DNA of 64,000 bases. It comes from Panagrolaimus kolymaensis. Lineage: Eukaryota; Nematoda; Chromadorea; Rhabditida; Panagrolaimidae. Position 1 is the first letter of the stretch; the number at the start of each line of letters is the position of its first letter. The position numbers and the translations under genes are program-made. Location of the stretch: assembly GCA_028622995.1 (NCBI GenBank), contig JAJQJQ010000003.1:1240001-1304000 (forward strand), written 5' to 3'. The notes under the pieces are model-generated. The model made no database searches. It saw nothing but the letters and a program-made list of their open reading frames with translations, and was not told the origin of the DNA. Shown piece after piece: positions 1 through 12,020 of this stretch.

Positions 1-1401
1 GAGTTACAAATTTCTTAGAAGACGTTGGTGAAATGCTTCGTGTTACACCAAAAAAAGATTCTGAAGTTGTTGTAGTTCCAATGTTGCGATATTGGAATAA
101 ATTTAAGCGAGTTTTTGGTCCAACTGGAAGTTATATTCGATGGTCTTGGTGTTTATTTAGTCCAGTAATTTTAACTGCATTATTTATTGCTTCTGTGTAT
201 GGATATGAGAGAGTAAGATTTAATAATAAAGTTTTACCATGGCCTTATGAAACCGTTGCATGGATAACCATGGTAGGGCCATTATTTGTTGTGCCTTTTA
301 CGTGTGCTTATACTATTTATGAAGCTTATAAACGCGGAAAGGTAAGTTTTTTAAGACAATGTTTTTTTTGAAAACAAAAATTTAGCCAATGAAAAGTGTC
401 ATAAGCACCCATAATTGGAGGCATGAACCACAAAAAGAGGAAGAAAAGCAACCTAAACATCAACTTGACGACGAAGATGATAATTACATGTATATTGACC
501 CCATTTCTCGAGATCCATCAACAAAATTACCTCGAGTTTTTCGTGGTATTGATCCTTACATAACCGATGATGAAAATAATTATAGTAGAATTGACCAAAG
601 AATTCGAGAATGGGCTGAAAGAAGTGCCAAATCCGATACTGGGAGAACCATAGAATTGGCTACCATTGAAGAAATTGAATTGCAACCAATCTCAAAGCAA
701 AGACATGATTCGGGCGCAAGTGAATATTCAGACAATGTTGGAATAAGGATAAAAGGAAGATTGCGAGATTGGACATTATCCAATGACACCGAGCCTAGTT
801 TAAAGAAAGATGAAGATGGACCTGCAACACCATCATATGTCGAAGATTATAGAACTCCATCACTTGGATCAAAATCTTCTGAAGATCTCAATCTCTTTGG
901 TCCACCTCCAGTGCTCGAAGGATTTGAAAATTCTCGAGCAGAAACAATAAAATATCGGTCAACTAAACAGAGAATGGCTCGAAGGAGCGATCAGAAAAAA
1001 AGTCGAATGTTTGATGATGCATTTAATTTTGAATTTGCTACAGCTGTAATTATTGAACAGCCAACTATGCCATCGCCCACATCAGTTAATTCAGAAGACT
1101 GGCATAACACTCCAGAAAGATTAGGTACTATTAGAAAACGATTAAGCAGTGAATCAATGGCGGATCATAGATCTGTTGGATCCCTTTCTATTACGCCCAT
1201 TGATTCCTCGTCTTACCATCGGTCCATGAGTTCATTATCGGAGCCACAGGTAAGTAGTTAATTCAAGTTTTCTTTTTAATTTAAATATTTTTTTAGCGTT
1301 TCCTTAAACCACAAGCACCTCAACCACTCCGCTTAAAGCGGCCAAAACCCATTGATAATCCACCAGGTTCCAGTAAACGTAGTAATGCGAGTAGTCAATG
1401 A
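1..1401 (+). CDS. SLC6-type sodium:neurotransmitter symporter (SNF family), C-terminal part
   Basis: Three exons are visible: 1-341 (open at the window edge, reading frame from base 3), 386-1249 and 1297-1401, all joined in phase 0. The first exon reads FLEDVGEML, a loop typical of SLC6 proteins, then a W-rich helix (YIRWSWCLFSPVILTALFI) and a final helix after LPWPYETVAW, matching TM11-TM12. These carriers move amines, amino acids or osmolytes with Na+ and Cl- across the plasma membrane. Unusually, a hydrophilic tail of about 320 residues follows TM12, rich in Ser, Asp/Glu and Arg and ending with a basic Pro-rich stretch. Most SLC6 tails are below 100 residues. C. elegans SNF members with long tails (for example SNF-12) are possible relatives, but I cannot name the paralogue without the N-terminal part. 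AATAAA-like signals follow from about 1445. Confidence 0.85.
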
Positions 1402-3011
1402 CGATAAAAAAGCTTCTTTTTTTTAATATTATTTATGAATCAACAATAAAAATTAATAATAAAAAAAAACAACGAAAAACAAAAAACCAGCATCATCGGT
1501 AATAAAGAAAAAATGAGAGAAATAGAGATTAGAAGAAAAAAATAAGCGCTAGTTTTTTTTTGTAATTTTATTTGAACTTCTTAAAAAATTTGAATCAAAA
1601 ATTATTATTTTCTATTAACTTATTTCAAAAATATGCGCGGCAGTTTTTGATTATTGGTGATCTTCAAAAAATTTGAAACAAAAACTATATTTGTGATTGC
1701 TGCTCTTTGCTAAAATATGCGCAACTATGTAAATTCTGGGGGGCAGGAACTAACAAAAGCCTTTACCTTTAACAAATAAAGAGGAGGTCGGTGGAATGAG
1801 AAGCGTAAATTAGTTTTTTTTCGAACCATTTTTGGAAGGAAAAAAAGCATTGTGTGGTAGTAAAAAATTTTGGAGGAAGAAAATTAATTGGGCAGTTGGT
1901 TGCAAGATGTGGAATTTTAACTTAACAAAAAATTAAATAAAAAAGAGACCTTTACCGTTTTTTTAAAATTTAATTACTTAAAAACTAAAAACCTAATAAA
2001 ACGCTTAATTATTGTTTGCCACCTTTATCTTTTTTTGATTTGAATATTCAAAACTCGGGTTGAGAATGGAAAATTAATTATTTAATATTTTGAAAATTAG
2101 ATATTATATTTTTTTATGACTTTTTTTTAATTTTACTAATTTTTTATAATTTTTTCTTTCTAACCCATAAATAGGTTGGTTGACTCGAAATCGGAGGCTA
2201 GGAAGAGAGTTAAAAAAGTTTATTTTTTTAATTTAAAAGGATTTATTTATTTTATTACCGGGCAAAATTAAATTTGAACCAAAAAAGGGTGGAAAATTAA
2301 ACGCAGAAAAATAAAAAGGCAATAACGAGCGACCAAAGCGGGTTGCAAAAAAATTATATCCACATTTTTCCCAACAAAAAAGTTATAAAAAAATGTGGAG
2401 GCAGATTTTTTTTATTGTAGCATTTTTTTTGAAAATGTTTTAAAACTTGGATTTTTTTTTGCGTTTTTTATGTGCTAAAAACTAAAAAAATCAAAAATAG
2501 AGGTTATGGAGAGAGGTTTTGGATAAAACAAAAAATTAATTGGCAGGGCAAAGGAGGAGCTCAAAAATGAAAAACAAAAAGCAGCGAGAGAGACCTATCA
2601 AAAAAAATTTTTTTGTAAAACAATTTGAGACTTTCTTCCAGCAATAACAACGAGAATAACAATAATAAAAAAAAGAATAACAATAAAAAATAAACTATTT
2701 AAAAATAAATCAAACAACTAAAATAAAATATAAACTGGAGGGAAAAAAGGGGAGTTTTTAATGCTAAATAATATAAAGTTATTAAAACCGAGAAATGTGT
2801 ATCCATATCAAATCATTGCGCCATTATTTTAACACGGCTTACAAAAACCAAGGGGCAGCAGCAATAATAATATAAAATAAATAAAATGAGGGAAGAATTT
2901 CCATTGGGCGGCATAAGGTCGCGGGTTGGCTTCTTTTTTTCTTCGAATATTATCTAATAATCTGCATCTAACAAATAAAACAACGACAACAACAACAACT
3001 GTGTTTGGTTT
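1402..3011. other. Intergenic, convergent 3' ends
   Basis: This AT-rich, poly-A/poly-T rich stretch lies between the 3' ends of the SLC6-type gene and hlh-11. I see no conserved reading frame, RNA gene or repeat. It presumably holds both 3' UTRs. Many AATAAA-like hexamers are present (for example near 1445), so the true poly(A) sites cannot be picked by eye. Confidence 0.6.
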
Positions 3012-6000
3012 TCAACGAACTAATAAATCGGTGGAATGAGGTGATGGCGAAGAGGTAGCTGCAACTCGATTAGCCATATTACCGCCTTCAATATGTCGAA
3101 TAGCTTCGATAATGGCTTGTAAATTACGCTGGGTTAATTGCGCATTTGGATGTGATGAAGCAGCTGCAGCGGCTGCATTGACTGCGGCTGTAACCGCTCC
3201 CATAGTTGATTGGGTTGTTACTAAAGTTGCTGGTGAAGTTGATACTGCTCCAATTGCAGCTGCAGATAAATGATGATTGCCATTAAAAGATGACATTGGT
3301 GTTGGTTCCATTATGCATGATGTTGTTGATGGAGGTGAAATCCCTCCATTGCCATTATTTGATGTTGCTGTTGATACTATGAGATCGCCAATTGTAGAGG
3401 ATCGAATATGAGGAGTATGATAGGGACTTGATGGATGGGTTGCAGCCACGTGATGTGGAGAAAGTTGACTTGATGTTACATGTGTCAATGCTGGTGGAGT
3501 TGTGGCCACCGCTGCAGCAGCATTAAAGAGTACATTATTGTATACTTGTTGGGAAGCTGCCGCTAGCAGTATGGAATCCGCTGTTGTTGCAGACGTTGAC
3601 AAATGGGATTGTTGGGGAATTGGCATCATAAGAGACGATGAGTCAGAACGATGCATAGTTGATGGATCAAAGTTCAATGATTGGGATGTTAATAAAGCTA
3701 AAATGATATAATTAATTTTTAGATAGAGAAAATGGAGAACTAAATTACATTGAACACCAGCAGCAGCACGTAAAACCCCATAAGAATTTGCTTCTTGTTG
3801 AATGGATTTTGCTTTCATTTCAAGAACTTCTCTCTCATAAATAACTCTCAGCCTATGCTCTTTACTAAGGGCAAGCTTCAAATCATCTATAGTTCGAAGA
3901 TATTCCATTACCTCCACGGGTGCTAAAGATGGAGGAGGCGGGTTAACCTGCGGTTGAGTCTTTATTACGGTTGGAGTTGTTGAGTTATCCGTAGCATCCA
4001 TGTTTTCGATGTATTCAGAACCAATTCTACGCTTTTTGCATTGAACGATTGCATTGTTTTCATCCATTAGCCTATTCTTTTCATCTTGCAAAGCTTGAAT
4101 GTAATCAGCAGTGTGTTGTAAAATCGCTGCCTACAAATAATTTTTAATTAACTTAAAGTATTTAACTTTTTAAATAAATTTATACCTTAGACATTTTTTC
4201 GCCTTCTTTACTACGCGGTAGAAGCAATCGTAAAGCTTGAAACCCTGTATTGATGGATTGCATTCGGCGTCGTTCATTACAATTTGCTATTTGCCGCCTT
4301 AATCTTCGATCATCATGAGGTGTTTCACTACCATTTCGATGGTTTGATAATGGACCATCAAGGATTGCAGCCGATGATGAGCTACTATTATTTTCACCAT
4401 TCATTGATGTTAACAACATTTCACCACCATCATTACCACCTGTGATACTTCCAGTGGAGCTATTGTCGCTAGCCGCGCGCAACGGAGACCGTTCTTCTGT
4501 CGAAACGCTAAAAAATAATTTTTAATATTTGCATTTATTTTTTAAAGAATACTTTTGCTCTTGAATATTTACTTATTTTTTGATAATTAAAAAGAATGAA
4601 TGAAAGACAACAAAATTTTTAGGGTAAAAAAGAAAGACAACAAAATTCTGAGAAAAAGGATTAAATCGAAAAGACTACAACCACGCCATCATCAGCTGGA
4701 AATGCCAGCTGTTATTTATAGAGAGAGGCCTTCAGCTTATAAGTCAAAGATCAGACTGGGTTAAGTAGGTTTATAAAGTAATAAAAAAAAATGAATAAAC
4801 AGTTGTTTGTTTAATTTATTTTTTTATTTTCGCTTTTCCATTAAGTTTTTGTTTCTTTTTTTTATATATGCCAAAGTCAGCAATTTTTTTCTTCTTTGTT
4901 TTCTTTTTCAATATGTTAATAATGCTAATCAAATACTTGTAGGAAGGAACATTATCAAAAAAAAAGCAAAAAAACCCATTTCAATGAAGAGCAGCTAACT
5001 GACCAACTTGTTGAACAGAGAAAAAAAATAAACAACTGGCGATATTAGTGAGATAGAAAGAGCGAGAAAAAAAACATTAAAGTTGTTTTTCATTCTTTCA
5101 ACCTTGGTTGTTGTTAGTTAAAAATAACAGAAATAAGTAACCAATGGTTTTTTGCGAAGTCATTAATAAAAAAATGCTTTCACACAAAAGCAGGTATTTA
5201 TTTAAATAAAAAAGTGGTACTAAGATTTGGATGTGATTTATTTAAAAGAAATTTCTAGAGATAAATGAAAATAAAGGTATTCACTAAAAAAATAGCAAAA
5301 TATTAGTCATCATTGCTTCACAATTAAACATTTTTTTAATGATAGGAGGAAGTAAACTTTTGTTCATGAATTTTAAAAATGTACTTTTCCAAAAAATTTT
5401 TAAATAAAACTTTTCGATGACATCATTTATTGTCTTTTGAAAATGTTAACATCGAAAACAAAAAAGCAGCCGTTATCGCTTTTGATAAACGAAGGTTTTA
5501 GCAACCAAACTATTTTTTTGACCTTGAAACCAGACGTTCAAGCGTCAATAAAAGCTAAGTACTAATACTAAATTATTCAACGAATTTTCTATGATTTTGT
5601 TTGCTTTCTTGTATTTTTTTTATTGCTTACGGCTGCGACCTTGTAAATAAATGAAACGTTTATTTTTTATTTTAGACGTTTGCGTTCAAAAACTATCCCT
5701 CTTCTTTTCTTTTTTTCAATGATATTTCTCTTTATTTTTTTATATGTTGGCCTAAAATTTTTCTAGAAAAAAGAGATGCAATGAACATCCAAACATATAT
5801 ATACATACGCCCGGTGCAACAGCTGAGTCTTGCAAAAAGGCAAAAATGAAGGCAGTCGTCAGTCAGTCGTTGTTGAGCGTGCAATGAACCAAAAACCAAC
5901 TAATCAGTCGCTCGCCAGCCAGCCAACTAACCAACGTTTTTTTTTTATATTCCTCATTCGAAGAAAAAAAAGTGTCTCAGCTGTTGAAAAAAAAATTGAG

Positions 6001-7207
6001 AGGGCAAGGGCAGAGGCTAAGAGCTGGCTAGCTTCTTTCATTCTTTTTTTTTTTTTGAGGTATGTCTGTGTTTTTTTTTTATCGGTTACGCCAGCCAGCA
6101 AAATATATGAGGCTATTTAAAATCAGCCTGAAAAGAAAAGAAGAAAAAGTGCAATCGACTGACGTTTTTTATTTTATTTGCAGGACAACAGAATTCTACA
6201 GTGGCCCTTCTCATAAAAAAAGTTCATGAACTTTTTTAAAAAAGTATTGACCTTTTCGCTTCAAGACCGCGTTTTTTGCAAAGGAAAAAAGTTCATGAAC
6301 TTTTTCAACGTAAAAAAGGTGAATACTTTTTTTGAAAGAAAAATTACACGTTGAAAAAGTTCATGAACTTTTTTCCTTTGCAAAAAACGCGGTCTTGAAG
6401 CGAAAAGGTCAATACTTTTTTAAAAAAGTTCATGAACTTTTTTTATGAGAAGGGCCACAGCAATATTTTAGTTGCATTTCCGTCTCTCTTTTTTCAGAAG
6501 GAAAAACCATGATGTGTGTTAGCCTATTGTTGGGGACAAACATACGTTGGATGATGCAAGGCAATATAAAGAAAGTGAAACCAACACATGCGCATTCTTC
6601 TTTTTTTTTTTGTGAAAGAGAGAAGGAGAGATAGCATAGTCTTTTTTTCCTTGACGCCAACTGGCAACATGACAACAAAAGAAGAACAAAAAATGATGGT
6701 TTTTTACCAACAATATTTATTTTTGCACCAATAGAAAAAAATGTATGCTCTGTTCTTTGAGCTGGCAAATCTCACGCCAGCGTAAAAAAAATAATAGAAA
6801 AAAATTGTTTTTTGAACTAAAACCCTCGGGAAAGAAATGTTCAAAGCGGAATTGAATTTTAAGAAGTAAAAACATGAAGAAAAAAATAATAATAAAAAAG
6901 TGAGGTCAAAGTAGCAAAAGTTTTTCAAGGAAAAATGCTCAGTGATAATAGCGTGATCCACCAACAACAATGAGAAAAGAAATATTCATGATGCGAGCAG
7001 AGCTAGTAAACACAGATGAAAAAAGGAGACAAAACTTAGATAAGAGCTTTAAAAAAATGATGAGAAAAAACCATTTTTGTTTTCAACGAACCTATTCGGA
7101 TTATGAGACCATTCATGGGACATATCCTCATCCTCTTCTTCATTACAGCTGGTTTTGCCACTCATAAGCATATCATCTTCAGTAACAGCAAAATCTGACT
7201 TCACCAT
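3012..7207 (-). CDS. hlh-11: bHLH transcription factor HLH-11 (TFAP4/AP-4 homologue)
   Basis: Exons on the minus strand are 7207-7092, 4507-4186, 4130-3749 and 3697-3012, giving 501 residues with matching phases. The basic region and helix 1 (DRRLRRQIANCNERRRMQSI) and the helix 2/zipper start (MSKAAILQHTADYIQALQDE) are nearly those of vertebrate TFAP4, a bHLH-leucine zipper factor that binds CAGCTG. A second amphipathic region follows (EYLRTIDDLKLALSKEHRLR), then a long Ala/Ser/Thr-rich C-terminus. The acidic first exon (EDDMLMSG...EEEDEDMSHEW) is separated by a 2.6 kb intron that contains a hairpin element. The frame stays open upstream of the chosen ATG to a splice acceptor at 7301, so a longer N-terminus, or trans-splicing there, is possible. 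The 51-bp intron 3698-3748 is a multiple of three and could be retained. C. elegans HLH-11 is a repressor of lipid-catabolism genes. Confidence 0.9.
4693..4711. promoter_or_regulatory. Paired CAGCTG E-boxes in hlh-11 intron 1
   Basis: Two CAGCTG hexamers occur at 4693-4698 and 4706-4711, spaced 13 bp start to start. CAGCTG is the established preferred site of AP-4 proteins. Further copies lie at 5820-5825 and 5978-5983 in the same intron and at 7601-7606 and 7958-7963 upstream of the first coding exon. Autoregulation is an inference. Confidence 0.4.
6201..6458. mobile_element. Perfect hairpin element (palindromic MITE-like) in hlh-11 intron 1
   Basis: Two 111-bp arms (6201-6311 and 6348-6458) are exact reverse complements with no mismatch seen, around a 36-bp loop. 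The ends read GTGGCCCTTCTCAT and its complement. If CAG is taken as the outer end, the second base differs between ends. Each arm contains two copies of the self-complementary 12-mer AGTTCATGAACT set in runs of A and T, so the element carries four nested palindromes. I found no clear target-site duplication and no coding capacity. A non-autonomous DNA transposon with hairpin form is the likely identity; hAT- or mariner-like CAGTG ends are possible but not decided. Confidence 0.75.
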
Positions 7208-9893
7208 GATTTTTTTTGACGAATCGTAATAAGAAGAAATGTTGGAGTTTCGGTCGTCCGTTTTTTTGCGCTTCCACCAGGCCGCGCAATGTATTATTAC
7301 CTACAAAAAAAACGTATTTATAAAAATTTTGACGTTCGAGACTGGCACCGAAAGTAGAATAAAAATTGTGTGAAAAAGATAATCAGTACTCTGAGGGATA
7401 AAAAAAAAGCAGAGTGGAGGATAAAATTAATAATGCCATGTTTTAAGGTTAAAATAATAACAAAAGAGCAAAGAATGGCTGACACGAAAAGAAATTATAA
7501 TAAAAAAAATTACTACAAAATTGTTATACTTATAGCTTTGGCATTATTATTTAGGTAAAAAAAGGAGAGATAAACTGAGCAAAAAAGAAGGTAAAAAATT
7601 CAGCTGCTCGTGGTGGTAGCCACCATGCATTTATTTTACCGCAAGATTTTTTTGCAGCGGACGACAACCTTTAAAATAAGAATGATTGCGGTAAAAAAAT
7701 AAATAAAAAAGCAGACAATGATGCGCAACTATTTTATTTTACTTTTTCACTATTCCACTTCATTTTTTGTCATTCATTCTCTAGTTCTCGCATTACAGAT
7801 GTTTTTTTTTTGTTGGTCTGTCTATCGTCTAGTCAGTCTCTTGTTGCCAAAAAAATAAATAATAGTTTGAGTTTTCAAAAATTGAACATAATATTATTAT
7901 TAGGTAAAAAAATTCCAATACTAATGGAATATTACAAGAATGATGGAATGAGTTGTCCAGCTGTTCGACCTGCTGTCAAGTTGGTTAGGCCCAAAAAAAT
8001 ATATGGAAAAATGCGCCAAAAACACAATGAAGCCAGTAGAAAAAAAACTATTGCAAACCCGCCAAAAATGGCGCGGGTTTTTTTTTTTTGCTTTGCTCTC
8101 ATCTGTTAGCAAAGCATAACAAAAAAAAGAAGTCCACTATGTCCTTGAAACCGTTGCTGCTTGAAGCATGGCAAAAAATAAAAACAGATGAAAAGCAAAA
8201 AATGAGAAGGAGGTTTAAAAATACAAAAACTACTGCTGCAATAATTGCAACAGCAGCAGACAAACAAAGTTTAAAAATAACATAGGTTGTCACTAAACTG
8301 GAGGAATATTATTACTAATATACAAATGTACCTCTGTGGATGCACTTTTATAAAAAAATTTAATATATATACATATATAAAGTAATAGAATTAAAAAAAT
8401 TTAAAACACAAAAATTTTGAAAGGTTAAAAAACAGTTGATAGTGTGAGAGAGAGAAAAAGCAACAAATATGATGTTGTTGGCCAAAAAATGAACTGCATT
8501 GTTATAAAAAAAAGAAAGAAACAAAAGCAGCCAGATGGATGGATGAATGATTGTGGTTCTTAGACGAGAATAAAAAAAATGCGACACGCGGAGGGGGCAT
8601 AGAGTGTGGTTACGTGAACACAGGTAAGAGGAAAGAGAGACGCCTAAAAAAGCGACGACAACAACAACGACCAAAAACGCGCAATATATTTGTAGGCGAA
8701 GAACTAATTCGAGAAAAAAAGGCTTCATCATCCTTCTTCTTCTCACAAAAATAAAGCTCAAAAACGATAGATAAAAAAAAAGACAACAGCCGATTTAACT
8801 AATATTTTTTTCTCCATCATTGACGACGACGAGCTAGCTGCTTGCTTGGCGGTTTAGTTAGTCGGTGTTGCTTCATATTTCTTTTTTTTCTCCTTCATCT
8901 TCACAAAATGTGTTCGGGAATGATGGCTAGTGTTGTGCTGCAATAGCCTAAAACTCTTTTCAGTCGTCCGATGGAGCGACGAGAAAAGACCACGATGTGT
9001 GTTTTTAAATGAAAGTGTGTATTGGATTGTGGCCGCCGTGTAATTTTTTCGAACGATAACTTAGACCGTCCTTCCATTCGGGTGGTCCGTGTTTGTCCGG
9101 CAGTAAATTTTGACGCAGAGGTCGTTCTATTGAAAAAGAACCGAATAAAAAGAGACACGTCGTCGCGTTGTTGTGGGTTGTAAACCCGACGTGTATGTAT
9201 GTGTACGTACGTCGTTCCTGCCGATAAAAATAAAATTAAAAAACGTTCTATTTCAATTCGCTCCATCCTTTTCTTCAATTCTATCAGATGAACGTGGCCT
9301 GTCAAGACCGCTTTTTGAAGAAGACTAAGAAGAGATAGTTATAAAAGAGGAGACAAGAGGATGTGGTTCGTCTTCTTCTCCTTAAAGCAGTAATCGTAGC
9401 ATGTATGTATGCACGTATTTATTCAGATCAAGGAGGAGTAGTAAAGAAAATGCAATAAAAAGTGTTAAAAGAGCATCATAGCACATTGATGACACGTCAA
9501 AATGTCATTTAAAACACACATTAAGAAACATTTTGGTTGCGCATCATTTTGTAGGATATTGTTACAAAAAATGAGTTAATAAAGTATTATATTTTTTCTA
9601 TGTTTCTTTCAAATTTAAGAAAAAATAATATCACATAAAAGAAACAACAAAAAAGTGTACTTCCGTTGATTGGTTTTTGATCAAATAACGTAACACAAAA
9701 ATATGTAATTTTTGACCAATGGTTTATTTTAAAACAGAAAAAAGGAGAGAAAACAAAAGCATTTTTCATAAAGATTTTTTTATAATAAAAATAAGTTATG
9801 TATAAGTTAAGCTAATACCAGCTTTTTTTCAAAAATGTGTCCCGTCAAGTCTAGTCAAAGATAGACAAAAATATATAAATATTAAAAATATAT
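7208..9893. other. Upstream region of hlh-11 / downstream of ubxn-4
   Basis: This noncoding stretch lies between hlh-11 and the 3' end of ubxn-4. A minus-strand acceptor (TTTTGTAG) ends at 7301, leaving a 93-bp leader that is open in the hlh-11 frame. The part from about 8550 to 9350 is richer in G+C and CGA/ACG repeats than its surroundings and may be promoter or 5' UTR sequence. Two CAGCTG boxes lie at 7601 and 7958. No conserved protein was recognised. Confidence 0.4.
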
Positions 9894-11708
9894 TCACAAT
9901 TGTTGAGTGGAATTTCCATTCCATGTACCTTCATCGCTGCTAGATTCATCATCGCCTAACCCTTGAATATTTCCATCCTATAAATTTAGCTTAGATAAAA
10001 TTTGAAATAGCAAAGATATAAACGCACTTTTTTAATACTTCTTCCACTGTCTTCGCCTTCACCTCGTCGACGCTTATTTTTTTGTTGACGCTTTGGTTGC
10101 TGTTGTTGTTGCTGTTCTTGAATCCTTCGATCATTTTCCGAAGGTTCATTAGGATTTTCCAAGCGAAAGCCAAAAAGAAGTGAAAAAAATTGAAACAATG
10201 ATGCCAATAGACCACAAATTAATGTAAAAGCCATCATCGCTGCATTCTTTAAGAAACCAACTGACTGACTAACAATTTGTGATTGGGGTTCTTCCTCTTT
10301 CTTGAAAAATAACAACAATAATTATATAATATTTTTATTTTATTTTTTGTTTGCATTTTTTAGAAGAAAAAATAACCGGTAATAAACAAAAAAAGAAATC
10401 AAGAAAAAAACGTATGAGGGTAATAAATAGCAAGAGACATATTTTTAAAATCAAAATATCAGACCTTGACTACGGCGAGAACACTAGCAGGGGTAAGGCA
10501 TAATTCAAGTAAAGTTTTGTCATAATCTTCAATGGCAACACGGGGAAAGTTGTTGAACAATTTATATCCGCCTTGAATTCGAGGATCCTAAAAACAAAAA
10601 ACAAAAAATTAAAGCTATTCTGAAAATCATATATGCAAACATACATCATTGATGGCATCATAAACTTCACGGAAATTGACATCTGATTTAAAAACTTTTA
10701 TAACTCGAGCTCCATCAGGAAATTGATAACAAATGCGACATTCATCGCTGGGAGTTGGTTGGGGTTTAGTTTCAACTTCTGGTTTGGGAGCTGCTACATC
10801 GGCTGGTGGTGGAGCAGTTCCTTGAAGTTCAGCTTTACGACGGACGCGTTCTTCTTGATCGCGGCGGTTAAGTTCGCGCAATTCACGAAGTCGATTAGCA
10901 TCCGCTTGTTTTTCCTTTCGTTGAATTTCGATGGTTCGTAGTTGTTCTTTGTCTCTCATTTTTTCTTGAATACTAAGAGAATTTTTTCCTTCTTCACGTC
11001 GCTTAATTTCCCTTTCAAGATTTTCAGCTTCTTCTTGCTTGGCTTTAATTTCACGTGTTTTGGCAATCAAGGCTTTAGTTTCTTCTTTGATTTGTTCCGG
11101 AGTTTTTTCTTCAACAACGAATTCGTCATTATCACTTTCAAAATCGGGATTTTCTGAGAGGAATTTGGATTTAAAGTTTTCATATTCCTATAAGAAGGAA
11201 TTTAGAAAGAAAGAAAAAATATGTATATGAAAGGACAAACTTGGAAAATAGGGGCAGTAGCTTCAGAAAGGTCGCAAATGGAAGGAAGTTGATCATATGC
11301 TTTTGAAGTTCCATCGTCATTAAACCCAACAAAGATAATTCCAGGAGTATCAAAGCCTTGGACTAAAATAAAAAAAAGGTATTAATATTTAAGTTTATTA
11401 AATATATAAAAGCTCTTACATTTTTGTTTAAAAAGTTTAATTTTTTCACCAAATGAATCTAATTCAATTCGAATTCCAATATGTTTAATGTGATCAAAAT
11501 CAAATGAATTGATTAAAGTATCTTGAAGCATGGTATCTTCTGTTTGTTTAACTAAAATTATTATTTTTTTAAAACTCAAATTTCAAAACAACAAAAACAA
11601 TAACATACGGGCAGAATATGTGACGTTGATAATAAGAAGTTGCTTATTACGTTGATGACGTTCAAGGGCATCGGCGAATTTACCAGGGAACCATTTAACT
11701 CCAGCCAT
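9894..11708 (-). CDS. ubxn-4: UBX-domain ER protein UBXN-4 (erasin/UBXD2 homologue)
   Basis: Seven minus-strand exons (11708-11609, 11551-11420, 11362-11241, 11187-10645, 10587-10465, 10300-10028, 9977-9894) give 458 residues with consistent phases. The order is that of vertebrate UBXN4: an N-terminal thioredoxin-like domain, a long charged coiled coil (about 140-250, rich in RREE/RELNRRDQEE), a UBX domain (about 265-340), a hydrophobic hairpin (AAMMAFTLICGLLASLFQFF, about 355-385) that anchors it on the ER face, then a basic Gln-rich region. The C-terminus ends TWNGNSTQQL, almost identical to the vertebrate end. UBXN4 recruits p97/CDC-48 for ER-associated degradation. The start lies 30 nt behind a TTTTTTTAG acceptor, fitting trans-splicing. 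The gene is divergent from the C9ORF72 homologue. Confidence 0.93.
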
Positions 11709-12020
11709 TTTTAATAAATTAATTATTAAATATTAGAGCTAAAAAAATAAGAACTAAATAAAGCTGAATGAAATATTTCCACCGCCAAAATAGAGGTAAG
11801 TAGAAATGCAAAACTGACGTTCTCTTAAAAAAAAATTTTGCATCCAAGAGTTACAACCTTTCGCTTTAAGAATCCTAGTAAAAAGAGGTGAGATCAAGTG
11901 CACGCGCGTGATTGGAGTGGTTTTTATTGTGCCCCCGTATTCAATCATTTATCATTTTCTCTTCTTTGTTTATACATATTTTTCTTATTGTTTATGATTT
12001 CTACGGGCTATTATTTTTGA
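11709..12020. promoter_or_regulatory. Putative bidirectional promoter between ubxn-4 and the C9ORF72 homologue
   Basis: Only 312 bp separate the two divergent start codons. On the minus strand a TTTTTTTAG acceptor lies about 30 nt before the ubxn-4 ATG. The middle contains a more GC-rich patch (around 11895-11940, with GTGCACGCGCGTGA and GCCCCCGT) in otherwise AT-rich DNA. No TATA position can be assigned with confidence. Confidence 0.5.

Noticed and set aside
8901..9305. 134-codon open frame on the minus strand
   Set aside because: Composition is unlike the other proteins here, it has no recognisable domain and no matching splice partner. The sequence is better explained as GC-richer promoter or leader DNA upstream of hlh-11.
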